Shown here piece by piece: positions 17,520 through 25,947 of a stretch of DNA of 64,000 nt. The notes under the pieces were generated by a model that did no database searches, was not told the origin of the DNA, and saw only the letters and a list, made by a program, of their open reading frames with translations. Position numbers and translations under genes: made by a program. The stretch lies in NCBI GenBank assembly GCA_022616415.1, contig JAKEEU010000105.1:1-64000 (forward strand), written 5' to 3'. The stretch comes from Candidatus Zhuqueibacterota bacterium. GTDB taxonomy: Bacteria; Zhuqueibacterota; Zhuqueibacteria; Zhuqueibacterales; Zhuqueibacteraceae. The number at the start of each line of letters is the position of its first letter. The stretch's first letter is position 1.

Positions 17520-17573
17520 ATGAAAATTTTTTTATCTGGCTTTCATTCCAAATTCATTTTTGCACTTCATATT
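17520..17573 (+). promoter_or_regulatory. PhoB-like triple direct-repeat promoter, copy 2
   Basis: ATGAAAA at 17520, then TTTTA, TTTCA and ATTCA at 17530, 17541 and 17552, then CATATT at 17568. All internal distances equal those of the sites at 13660 and 20978. The first unit has one mismatch. It lies about 130 bases upstream of the large PBP gene. Confidence 0.6.
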
Positions 17574-17705
17574 TCTTGCAGGTACTTTGACGAATAAACG
17601 ACATCATCGGCGATGCAACGGAAACCGTCGCGGGTGATGCCATTGCAGCAGAAAATGATCTAACAACTTCGCCTAAACAGCACATTGTAGGACGGTGTCT
17701 GTAGG

Positions 17706-20700
17706 ATGCGCACTATTTCTGAGCTCTCGCGAGGGCTGCTCGTCAGAGACTCTTCGCCGGCAAAGGATACGCCGGAACAGCGGAGATCAAAAGCCCGCCC
17801 TCGATTTGCCGCACGGGTCACGATTTTCCTTCGATTTTGTTCAACAAAAGCCCGAGCGCTCAGTGCTAATATTCGGCGCGGAGCAATTGCCTTTTTAACG
17901 TGGGCGCGTCACCTTCTCCGTCAGCTCTTGCCCAAGCTGGATAAAGCGGTGGATGTTTTTGGCGATCACAGTTTCGCACTGGCTAAATCAAGCTGGGCGC
18001 TGCTGCGCAAAATCTTTGCCTTCATCAGGCGGTTGCCGCGGCCAGTAGTGATCGCAATTGCCGTTTTGCTTTTTGTCGCAGTCGTGATTTTGGAGCTGCG
18101 TACTTCCTGGTTCGAGGCTCACTACTTGGCCAGCGCCGCGCGCAAGCTGACCTACCAAGTGGAACCAGGGCCAAGCCCAGCGATTCGCTTTCCCAGAACC
18201 GGCCCTTATGACGAGCGCCTCGGTTATACGCGCCTGCCGGATTTCATGGCTAAATTACACGCCAAAGGATACGCGGTTACAGCGCAAGCCCGCTTTGCTC
18301 CGCCGCTGCTCACGCTGATTGATATGGGTTTCTTTCCGATCTATCGCGAAAAAAGCCAGGCGCAGCTTGACATTTTGGGGCAGAATGACGAGCGTCTCTT
18401 TGTCTTTCAGAGTCCGCAGCGCGTCTATCCTGCGTATGATTCCATTCCAGATCTCGTCGTCAAGACTTTGCTCTTTATCGAAGATCAGGAACTGCTGGAT
18501 GACCGCCATCGCTATCGCAATCCGGCCATCGAATGGGATCGTCTGGGCAAGGCGACGTTCGATCAAAGCCGGAAGCTCGTGGATTGGGATTATCAGGCCG
18601 GCGGCGGCAGCACGCTGGCCATCCAGATTGAAAAATTCCGTCATTCGCCGGAGGGACGAACGGTGGGTGCGCGCGAGAAATTTCGCCAAATCGTTTCTGC
18701 TTCCTATCGCGCTTATCTCGATGGCGCGGAGACGCTCCAGGCCCGGCGCCAAATCGTTCTCGATTACATCAACTCGGTACCGTTGGCTGCCGTACCTGGT
18801 TACGGCGAAGTCAATGGCTTGCCGGATGGCTTGTGGGCGTGGTACGGCGTTGATTTTGAGACAGTCAATCGTCTGCTCCAAAACGGCTCGCCCCTCGGCA
18901 ATGAAGAGTGGGCGCGCGCGTACCGCCAGGTGTTGAGCTTGTTTCTCGCGCAACGCCGGCCCGATTACTATCTGCGCGAAAATCCCCAGGCGCTCACCTC
19001 GCTTACCGATGCTTACCTGCATTTATTGGCACAAGCCGGCATCATCTCAGCGCCAATGCGCGAAGCCGTGCTGAAAACCCAATTGGAGTTGCGTCGAACC
19101 GCGCCGCCAATCTCTGAAATTTCTTTCACGCAACACAAAGCCACCAATGCCATTCGCGCTGATCTGCTTAGGCTTTTGGAATTGCCTAGCTTGTACGAGG
19201 TGGATCGTCTGGATTTGACGGTGAAAAGCACGCTGCACCGCCAGACGCAGAAAGAAGTTTCGAGTTTTTTGCAACAACTGCGCGATGCGACACAAGTGCA
19301 CGGGGCGGGGCTGCAAGGTGACCATCTGTTGAATGGACGCGACCCCTCGGCCATCGTTTGCAGCGTGACGCTTTACGAGGCCGGACGGAACGCCAACTAC
19401 CTCCGCGTGCAAGCCGATAACTTTGACCAGCCATTGGATATTAATGAAGGCGTCAAGCTCGAGCTGGGATCGACCGCCAAGCTGCGCACGCTGATTACTT
19501 ATTTGGAGATCGTTGCGGATTTGCACAAAAGCTACGTGAGTTTTTCGCCGGCACAATTGCGCAAAACTCGCGTCCCCGCTGCCGACCATTTGAGCCAATG
19601 GGCGCTGCAGTATCTGGCGACGACGAAGGACAGTAGCTTGTCCGCGATATTGGACGCCGCCATGAATCGCCGCTATGCCGCCAGTCCGGCAGAGGCGTTC
19701 TTCACCGGCGGCGGCCTGCATACTTTTGAAAATTTCAACCGCCAGGACAATGGCCGCGTCCTGCCGGTACGCGAGGCGTTTCACCACTCCGTCAATCTGG
19801 TCTTCATTCGACTCATGCGCGACATCGTCAATTACTACATGTTTCAAGACTCGGCTGCCACCGCGCAGCTTCTGCAAAACGGCCAAGACCCCAATCGCAA
19901 GGCTTACCTGGCGCGGTTCGCGGATTACGAAGGCCGCAAGTTCGTGTCGCGTTTTTATCGCAAATATCGCGGCAAGCACGCGGACGAGGCGATGGAAGTG
20001 CTGCTGCAAAGCGTTTCGCCGACACCGGTTCGCCTGGCTACGATTTATCGCTCCGTTGAGCCGAATGGGGATACTACCGCGTTCGCCGCGTTCATGCAAC
20101 ATCGCCTGCCCAATGTGAAATTTTCGGACGAGCAAATCCGCCAACTCTATGCGAGCTATTCTCCGGCGGCCTACAGTCTGGCCGACCGCGGTGTTTTGGC
20201 GCACGTTCATCCGTTGGAGCTGTGGACGGTGGCCTATCTGCGCCACCATCCACAGGCTGGCCTCACCGAAGTCATCAATGCCGGGGCCGAAGTGCGGCAG
20301 GAGGTGTACGCGTGGCTATTCAATACCCAACAAAAGAATACGCAAGATAATCGCATTCGGACGATGCTTGAGATCGAAGCGTTTGAGGAGATTCACCGCG
20401 CCTGGCAGCGTCTCGGTTATCCGTTTGAAGCGTTGGTGCCGTCCTATGCGACGGCCATTGGCAGCTCGGCGGACCGGCCTGCCGCGCTCGCGGAGCTGAT
20501 GGGCATTCTCCTCAACGATGGCATTCGCCAACCCACGTTGCGAATTCGACAATTGCGTTTCGCCACAGGCACGCCTTACGAGACGATTTTGCAGCCGGAG
20601 CTGAAAGCAGGGGAACAGGTTTTGTTGCCGGAAATTGCGCGGCTGGTGCGGCAGGAATTGATCGGCGTGGTGGAGCAAGGCACGGCGCAGCGGGTGCGGA

Positions 20701-20981
20701 GCGCGTTCCAATTGCCGGATGGCCGCACGCTCGCCGTGGGTGGGAAAACCGGCACTGGCGACAATCGCTATGAGATTTACCGTCCCGAAACCCAATCCAA
20801 ATCCTGGCTGGAAAATCGCACCGCCACGTTTGTTTTCTTTGTCGGCGATCATTTCTTTGGCACGCTGACGGTGTACGTGCCCGGAGCCGAAGCACGCCAT
20901 TTCAGCTTCACCAGCGCGCTGCCGGTGCAGCTCCTCAAAATTCTCGCCCCCAAGCTCATGCCAATGGTGAGCGCCGAATGA
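17706..20981 (+). CDS. atypical bifunctional transglycosylase/transpeptidase PBP
   Basis: A 1091-residue inner-membrane murein synthase, far longer than standard class A PBPs. It has a basic N-terminal cytoplasmic region (1-110) and a TM helix (about 113-133). The GT51-like domain has catalytic Glu in LLFIEDQELLD near 257 and GGGSTLAIQIEK near 300. The transpeptidase shows STAK near 587, SVN near 694 and KTGT near 1013, all intact. Long insertions separate the transpeptidase motifs. The start has only a weak ribosome site, so the N-terminus may be shorter. A PhoB-like box upstream suggests inducible expression, perhaps for envelope repair. Confidence 0.85.
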   Translation: MRTISELSRGLLVRDSSPAKDTPEQRRSKARPRFAARVTIFLRFCSTKARALSANIRRGAIAFLTWARHLLRQLLPKLDKAVDVFGDHSFALAKSSWALLRKIFAFIRRLPRPVVIAIAVLLFVAVVILELRTSWFEAHYLASAARKLTYQVEPGPSPAIRFPRTGPYDERLGYTRLPDFMAKLHAKGYAVTAQARFAPPLLTLIDMGFFPIYREKSQAQLDILGQNDERLFVFQSPQRVYPAYDSIPDLVVKTLLFIEDQELLDDRHRYRNPAIEWDRLGKATFDQSRKLVDWDYQAGGGSTLAIQIEKFRHSPEGRTVGAREKFRQIVSASYRAYLDGAETLQARRQIVLDYINSVPLAAVPGYGEVNGLPDGLWAWYGVDFETVNRLLQNGSPLGNEEWARAYRQVLSLFLAQRRPDYYLRENPQALTSLTDAYLHLLAQAGIISAPMREAVLKTQLELRRTAPPISEISFTQHKATNAIRADLLRLLELPSLYEVDRLDLTVKSTLHRQTQKEVSSFLQQLRDATQVHGAGLQGDHLLNGRDPSAIVCSVTLYEAGRNANYLRVQADNFDQPLDINEGVKLELGSTAKLRTLITYLEIVADLHKSYVSFSPAQLRKTRVPAADHLSQWALQYLATTKDSSLSAILDAAMNRRYAASPAEAFFTGGGLHTFENFNRQDNGRVLPVREAFHHSVNLVFIRLMRDIVNYYMFQDSAATAQLLQNGQDPNRKAYLARFADYEGRKFVSRFYRKYRGKHADEAMEVLLQSVSPTPVRLATIYRSVEPNGDTTAFAAFMQHRLPNVKFSDEQIRQLYASYSPAAYSLADRGVLAHVHPLELWTVAYLRHHPQAGLTEVINAGAEVRQEVYAWLFNTQQKNTQDNRIRTMLEIEAFEEIHRAWQRLGYPFEALVPSYATAIGSSADRPAALAELMGILLNDGIRQPTLRIRQLRFATGTPYETILQPELKAGEQVLLPEIARLVRQELIGVVEQGTAQRVRSAFQLPDGRTLAVGGKTGTGDNRYEIYRPETQSKSWLENRTATFVFFVGDHFFGTLTVYVPGAEARHFSFTSALPVQLLKILAPKLMPMVSAE

Positions 20982-21031
20982 AAATTTTTTCATTTTGCTT
21001 TCACCAAAAATTCATTTTGCGGCGGTAAAAT
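20978..21031 (+). promoter_or_regulatory. PhoB-like triple direct-repeat promoter, copy 3
   Basis: ATGAAAA at 20978 overlaps the stop of the PBP gene. TTTCA at 20988 and 20999 and ATTCA at 21010 follow at exact 11-base steps, then TAAAAT at 21026. Geometry is identical to copies 1 and 2. It would drive the EIIA-Ehr operon with a leader of roughly 190 bases. Confidence 0.65.
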
Positions 21032-21150
21032 AACTGTTTGAGCAAAAAAACTTGCTAAACAGATCGAATTAGAAAAACGAAAACCCAGCCATGATTCCCC
21101 GTTCATCTTGAAGAAAATCGGGGCCGACGGAAAATCCGCCGAAAAAAATC

Positions 21151-21179
21151 TTGCAAATTATGAATTGAATGAGTATAAT
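21151..21179 (+). promoter_or_regulatory. second, sigma70-like promoter of the Ehr operon
   Basis: TTGCAA and a perfect TATAAT are separated by exactly 17 bases, with the -10 about 47 bases before the ATG at 21226. Together with the box at 20978 this gives the operon a basal and a regulated promoter. Confidence 0.6.
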
Positions 21180-21225
21180 TTTATGTTGTTGAAAATGTTA
21201 TATCGTACCAATTTGGAGTAACAGG

Positions 21226-21939
21226 ATGCAACTCAGCGTGAGGGATGCAGCGCAGTTGCTGCACGTCTCAGAAAAAACCGTTTACCGCTGGATTCATAAA
21301 GAAGATTTGCCGCATCATCGTGTCAACGAGCAGTATCGCTTCAACCGAGTAGAACTACTGCAGTGGGCCACTGAGAACCGCCGCAAAGTCGCGGCTGATA
21401 TTTTTCAAGAACCGGAAAACGGCAACGGGACTCCCCTGAAACTTTCCGACGCCATTCTCAACGGCGGAATTTTTTACCGCCTCTCCGGCAACGATAAAAA
21501 ATCCGTGCTCGAAGCCGTGGTCGAAACCATGCCGCTGCCGCACGAAGTGGATCGCGAGTTTCTCTTGCACGTCATGTTGGCGCGCGAAGAGCTTGGCTCC
21601 ACCGGCATCGGTGACGGCATTGCGATTCCGCACGCGCGCAATCCCATCGTTTTGCACGTCAAAAAGCCGAGCGTCTCGCTCTGCTTTTTGGAGAAACCCA
21701 TCGACTTTCAGGCGTTGGACGGCAAGCCGGTGTCGATTTTGTTTACCCTGCTCAGCCCCAGCGTGAGGGTGCACCTCAATCTGCTGGCGAAATTATCTTA
21801 CGCCTTGCGTGATGAAAAACTGTTGGCATTGCTCAAAGCGCCTGGCAGCTCCGAGGAAATTCTCGCCGAAATTCGCCGTATCGAAGACGCTCTGCCGCAG
21901 CCGCAAGCGACCCGCGCGGAAGGAGCGCTGTCCGAATGA
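21226..21939 (+). CDS. HTH-EIIA(fructose/PtsN-type) fusion regulator
   Basis: A 237-residue fusion. Residues 1-55 are an excisionase/MerR-like helix-turn-helix (VRDAAQLLHVSEKTVYRWI, then HHRVNEQYRFNRVELLQW). Residues 65-225 are a PTS EIIA domain of the PtsN/FruA type with the phospho-His in GIAIPHARNP near 135. No sugar transporter follows; instead the gene overlaps the first Ehr membrane subunit by four bases. It may sense the PTS(Ntr) phosphorylation state and regulate, or bind, the membrane complex. Confidence 0.85.
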   Translation: MQLSVRDAAQLLHVSEKTVYRWIHKEDLPHHRVNEQYRFNRVELLQWATENRRKVAADIFQEPENGNGTPLKLSDAILNGGIFYRLSGNDKKSVLEAVVETMPLPHEVDREFLLHVMLAREELGSTGIGDGIAIPHARNPIVLHVKKPSVSLCFLEKPIDFQALDGKPVSILFTLLSPSVRVHLNLLAKLSYALRDEKLLALLKAPGSSEEILAEIRRIEDALPQPQATRAEGALSE

Positions 21940-23927
21940 CAATTTTTCTCGGTGCGCTCGCCATCATGGTGGTTGGCGGCGTCATGGCGTTATTTTTCCA
22001 ACGCCAACCTCGCAGCGCTTTGACGATTGGTTTTGGCAGCGCCGCACTCGGATGTATCGCCGGCTTGTTTCCGGCAATACAAACGCTCTTCGACGGCGAG
22101 GTGCTCATGTTTCGCCAGCCGTGGCGCGTGCCTTACGGCGAGCTTTTCTTGCAAGTGGACGCGCTGTCGGCGTTTTTCCTGCTCGCCATTTTCGGCCTCG
22201 CGTTCTTTGCTGCAATATACGGCCACGAATATTTGCAAGCATATCAGGAACGCAAACGCCTCGGCGCCGCGCTCTTCTTTTTTAACCTGCTCATTGCGGC
22301 CATGGCAATCGTGGTGACGGCGCGCAACGGCATGCTTTTTCTCGTGGCGTGGGAAGTCATGTCCCTGGCCTCATATTTTTTGGTGAGCTTCGAGCACGAG
22401 CGTCCCGAAGTGCGCGCCGCCGGCTTTACCTACTTGGTCGCCACCCACCTCGGCACCGCATTTCTCTTGGCCATGTTCGTTTTGGCGGCACGCGAGACTG
22501 GCTCGATGAGCTTCGATCTATTCCACCAGCTTGCCGCGCTCTCGCCCGCCACTGCCGGCGCATTGTTTGTTTTGGCCATCATCGGCTTTGGCACCAAAGC
22601 CGGTTTCGTGCCGTTCCATGTTTGGCTGCCGGAAGCGCATCCCGCCGCACCCAGCCACGTTTCCGCGCTGATGTCCGGCGTCATGATCAAAACCGGCATC
22701 TACGGCATTCTGCGGATGCTGACTTTTCTCGGCCCGCCGCCGGCGTGGTGGGGCGTCGTGCTTTTGGTGATCGGCGCGGTCTCCGGCATTCTGGGCGTCA
22801 TCTTTGCACTGGCGCAGCACGATCTCAAGCGCCTGTTGGCGTATCACAGCGTGGAGAATATCGGCATTATCGCCCTCGGCATGGGGGTGGGCTTGCTCGG
22901 GCAAACAACGGAGCAGCCGCTTGTGAGTGTTGCCGGTTACGCGGGCGCGTTGTTTCACGTGCTCAATCACGCCATGTTCAAAGGCTTGCTCTTTTTCGGC
23001 GCGGGTTCGGTCTTGCACGCGACTTCGACGCGCGACATGGATCATCTCGGCGGCTTGTTGAAGCACATGCCACGCACGGGTATCACCTTTTTGATCGGCG
23101 CGGTGGCGATTAGTGGCTTGCCGCCGCTCAACGGCTTCGCCAGCGAATGGCTGATTTACAACGGCATGTTGCGTGGCGGCTTGCTCATCAATGGAACCAA
23201 AGATTTGCTTTTGGTTTTCTCCGCCGTCGCTCTCGCTTTCATCGGCGGTCTGGCGCTGGCCTGTTTCACCAAAGCCTTTGGCATCGTCTTTCTCGGCGAG
23301 CCGCGCAGCGGCCACGCGCAGCACGCACACGAAGCCGGCTGGCGCATGCGTCTTGCGATGACCGCGCTCGCGGCCGGCTGCGTGATTTTCGGTCTCCTCC
23401 CGATGTCAGCCATGTTTTTGGTTTTGCCGGCCGTGCGCTTGCTGGCGTCATTTCCCGAAGATGTGCTAACACCGTTGTTGCAGCCTTTGTGGTACATCAG
23501 CCTCGGCGCGGCAGGCATAGTCGCGGGCATTCTCTTTTTCGTTTGGCTGCGTCGCGCCATCCTCCGCCGCCGTGCCGTCTCCACTACCGTCACGTGGGGT
23601 TGTGGCTATGCTCTTCCCACCGCGCGCATGCAATACACCTCATCTTCGTTTGCGCAGCCGGTGGTACAATTTCTCACCACGGTTTTGCGCCCACAGGAAA
23701 AAATCGAACGGCTGGCGGGATATTTTCCCCCGCCGCGTGGAGCCACTTTTGCGACGGCAGCAGCCGATTTCGCGAAGCACCTTTTTTATCAACCCGTATT
23801 TGTCAAGATCAAAAATCTCACCCATCGTCTGCACTGGCTGCAGCACGGGCGCGTTCATCTTTATCTGCTTTATATTTTTCTCACGTTGATCGCGCTCTTG
23901 CTGTGGAAAGGAGGCGTGCTAAGATGA
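21936..23927 (+). CDS. Ehr complex antiporter-like subunit (HyfB/HycC type)
   Basis: A 663-residue, roughly 16-TM proton/sodium-conducting subunit of the NuoL/MrpA superfamily. Core motifs include SLASYFLVSFEHE near 145, FGTKAGFVPFHVWLPEAHPAAPSHVSALMSG split across about 211-241, and HVLNHAMFKGLLFFGAGS near 344. The key Lys and Glu residues of the translocation path are present. The long C-terminal part matches HyfB rather than NuoL. It overlaps the regulator before it and the next subunit after it (ATGA), so translation is coupled. It would couple redox or conformational change to ion movement. Confidence 0.88.
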   Translation: MTIFLGALAIMVVGGVMALFFQRQPRSALTIGFGSAALGCIAGLFPAIQTLFDGEVLMFRQPWRVPYGELFLQVDALSAFFLLAIFGLAFFAAIYGHEYLQAYQERKRLGAALFFFNLLIAAMAIVVTARNGMLFLVAWEVMSLASYFLVSFEHERPEVRAAGFTYLVATHLGTAFLLAMFVLAARETGSMSFDLFHQLAALSPATAGALFVLAIIGFGTKAGFVPFHVWLPEAHPAAPSHVSALMSGVMIKTGIYGILRMLTFLGPPPAWWGVVLLVIGAVSGILGVIFALAQHDLKRLLAYHSVENIGIIALGMGVGLLGQTTEQPLVSVAGYAGALFHVLNHAMFKGLLFFGAGSVLHATSTRDMDHLGGLLKHMPRTGITFLIGAVAISGLPPLNGFASEWLIYNGMLRGGLLINGTKDLLLVFSAVALAFIGGLALACFTKAFGIVFLGEPRSGHAQHAHEAGWRMRLAMTALAAGCVIFGLLPMSAMFLVLPAVRLLASFPEDVLTPLLQPLWYISLGAAGIVAGILFFVWLRRAILRRRAVSTTVTWGCGYALPTARMQYTSSSFAQPVVQFLTTVLRPQEKIERLAGYFPPPRGATFATAAADFAKHLFYQPVFVKIKNLTHRLHWLQHGRVHLYLLYIFLTLIALLLWKGGVLR

Positions 23928-24841
23928 ACACCCGCATCGTGGCCTGGTTCTTCGTTCTGCTCGCGCTGCTTGTGGCGCCTTTGCTGTTGGGAATCATCAA
24001 TAAGACCAAAGCGCTGTTCGCCGGACGCCGCGGCGCGCCGTTGTTGCAACCGTATTATGACGTAATCAAGCTCCTGGGCAAGGGCGCGGTTTACAGCCAG
24101 AGCACCACGTTTCTTTTCCGCGCCGGCCCCATCATCTCGCTTGTCTCTATTATCATTGCCCTGCTGCTGCTCCCGCTTGGCGGAAAAACTGCCGCGCTGG
24201 CATTTACCGGCGATCTGATTCTCTTTGCGTACGTGCTCGGCTTGGTACGCTTTTTTACCGTAACGGCAGCATTGGATACGGCTTCGAGCTTCGAAGGCAT
24301 GGGCGCCAGCCGCGAGGTGTTCTTTTCCGCGTTCGCCGAGCCGGCGTTGTTTTGCGGTCTCATCGTTTTGGCCAAAAGCACCGGCGCGTTATCGCTGAGC
24401 GAAATGCTCGGCCCGGCTCTCGCGCCGGTTTGGAAAGTGAACGCCGCGCCGCTGGTTCTGATCGTGCTCAGCTTGTTGGCGATTTTACTGGCGGAAAACT
24501 CGCGCATTCCCGTGGACGATCCCAACACGCACCTCGAGCTCACCATGATTCACGAAGTGATGGTGCTCGACCACAGCGGCCCGGATTTCGCTTTCGTGCA
24601 ATACGGCGCCGCGCTGAAATTGCTGCTCTCCGAAGCCCTGCTCGTGCGCATACTCATGCCGGTTGCCAGCGACAATTTGTATGTGGCCACGGGAGTTTTT
24701 CTCGCGGGCCTGGCGGGAATCTCCATTCTCGTCGGTGTCGTCGAATCCGTCATGGCGAGATTGCGCTTGCTCGTCGTGTCGCGATTTTTAGTGGCGGCAA
24801 CGATTATCGCGGCGTTTGCGATTGCGTTAGTTGTAAAATGA
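23924..24841 (+). CDS. Ehr complex NuoH-like subunit (HyfC/HycD type)
   Basis: A 305-residue, eight-TM subunit that links the soluble arm to the ion pump. LFAGRRGAPLLQPYYDVIKLL near 28-48 and the acidic loop ENSRIPVDDPNTHLELTMIH near 190-209 are hallmarks of the NuoH/HycD family. It starts at an ATG preceded by AGGAGG and overlapping the previous stop. It probably sits at the quinone-cavity-like interface, although no quinone site can be assigned. Confidence 0.88.
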   Translation: MNTRIVAWFFVLLALLVAPLLLGIINKTKALFAGRRGAPLLQPYYDVIKLLGKGAVYSQSTTFLFRAGPIISLVSIIIALLLLPLGGKTAALAFTGDLILFAYVLGLVRFFTVTAALDTASSFEGMGASREVFFSAFAEPALFCGLIVLAKSTGALSLSEMLGPALAPVWKVNAAPLVLIVLSLLAILLAENSRIPVDDPNTHLELTMIHEVMVLDHSGPDFAFVQYGAALKLLLSEALLVRILMPVASDNLYVATGVFLAGLAGISILVGVVESVMARLRLLVVSRFLVAATIIAAFAIALVVK

Positions 24842-24894
24842 CGGGCTTTCTTATACAACCAAATTCAGAAAAAATTCTAAAAATTTTATGCCAC

Positions 24895-24946
24895 CAACTG
24901 ATAGATGAAGACCAACGGATAATCCCGCCACAGCGGGACCAACGGT
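24895..24946. repeat. CAACGGAT word repeat, partial copy
   Basis: CAACTGAT and CCAACGGAT words, then a CCCGC/GCGGG mini-hairpin and CCAACGGTT. It is related to the full palindromes at 25038 and 61298. Together with that second copy and a small GC hairpin near 24973 it fills the 334-base gap between two operon genes. Confidence 0.55.
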
Positions 24947-25037
24947 TTAATCAATTTACCGTAATGATCCAGCGAAGCCCACGGCCGTAGGCTTTGCTTT
25001 AAATCTTACAGGCGCAGCCGACGAAAAATAATTTTCC

Positions 25038-25119
25038 CAACTGATAGAAACAACGCAACGGATGAAAAAATTATATCCGTTGCGTTGTTTCAATCCGTTG
25101 GCCAGTTTTATCCGTTGGG
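25038..25119. repeat. CAACGGAT word palindrome, copy 2
   Basis: The left arm has CAACTGAT then CAACGGAT 18 bases later; the right arm has ATCCGTTG three times. The element is closely similar to one at 61298 between ahcY and metK. It lies inside the Ehr operon, upstream of the HyfE-like gene. Confidence 0.75.
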
Positions 25120-25175
25120 TAATTTCTTTAAAACCCAAAACCGCCCCTGAAGGGACTACTACAAACGAAATAAAC

Positions 25176-25817
25176 ATGCAAGCGCTCAACACCATTCTCA
25201 TCGGCATCATTCTGATCGACTTTTTTCTGTTGGCCACCGGCCGCCTCTCCGCCTTCATCAACGCGACGGCGTTGCAGGGGGCAGTGCTCGGCGTCGCGAT
25301 TCTCCTAATTGCCGGCACCTTGTCTTCGTGGCATACCGTGTTGTTGGCCGGCGGCATGGTGGGATTGAAAGGCTTTATTATTCCGCGATTGCTCTTTCGC
25401 GCCATTCGTCAGGCGAAAATCCGCCGCGAGGTCGAGCCGCTCATCGGTTTCACGGCCTCGCTGCTCATCGGCATTCTCATCGTGTTCTTCGCCTTCTGGC
25501 TGGCGGCGCGATTGCCTTTGCCCATGCCGACGCCGGCGCCATTGCTCGTTCCGGCCGCTTTCACGACGTTGATGATTGGCCTGCTGATCATCGTCAGCCG
25601 CACCAAAGCCTTGACGCAAGTGGTCGGCTATCTCGTCATGGAAAACGGCATCTTCCTTTTTGGACTCGCCCTCGCCGAAGGCATGCCCCTTCTCGTCGAG
25701 CTTGGCATCTTGCTGGACGTGTTCGTCGCCGTGTTCGTGATGGGCATCGCCATCTATCACATCAATCACGCCTTCGATGACATCGATGCGGAGAAGATGA
25801 CGATGTTGCGGGGGTGA
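25176..25817 (+). CDS. Ehr complex HyfE-like membrane subunit
   Basis: A 213-residue, six- to seven-TM protein of HyfE/NuoK-like type, matching the usual HyfE length. ALTQVVGYLVMENGIFLFG near 145-163 carries the buried Glu typical of NuoK-like subunits. ATG at 25176 is chosen; upstream codons in this frame derive from the repeat element. It would form an additional ion half-channel between the HyfB- and HyfF-like pumps. Confidence 0.85.
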   Translation: MQALNTILIGIILIDFFLLATGRLSAFINATALQGAVLGVAILLIAGTLSSWHTVLLAGGMVGLKGFIIPRLLFRAIRQAKIRREVEPLIGFTASLLIGILIVFFAFWLAARLPLPMPTPAPLLVPAAFTTLMIGLLIIVSRTKALTQVVGYLVMENGIFLFGLALAEGMPLLVELGILLDVFVAVFVMGIAIYHINHAFDDIDAEKMTMLRG

Positions 25818-25824
25818 AAAAACT

Positions 25825-25935
25825 TTGGAGTGATGGATTGATGGAGTGATGGATTGATGGAGTGATGGATTACTGGAGTATTGGAGACGCATCAATCCAT
25901 TAATCCAACGATCCAAAAATCCAGTAATCCAACCA
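25825..25935. repeat. octamer-phased palindrome (TGGAKTNN family, copy 4)
   Basis: The cleanest copy: eight consecutive octamers (TGGAGTGA, TGGATTGA, repeated, then TGGAGTGA, TGGATTAC, TGGAGTAT, TGGAGACG) facing five complementary AATCCANN octamers. It lies between the HyfE- and HyfF-like genes, 12 bases before the next ATG. Confidence 0.85.
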
Positions 25936-25947
25936 TTTTGTGAATTT

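Noticed and set aside
19047-20249. 400-codon open frame opposite the large PBP
   Set aside because: The sense strand holds all transpeptidase motifs; this is an antisense shadow.
25825-25935. Possible CRISPR array
   Set aside because: Units are only eight bases, have no spacers, and form two complementary arms; there are no cas genes nearby.
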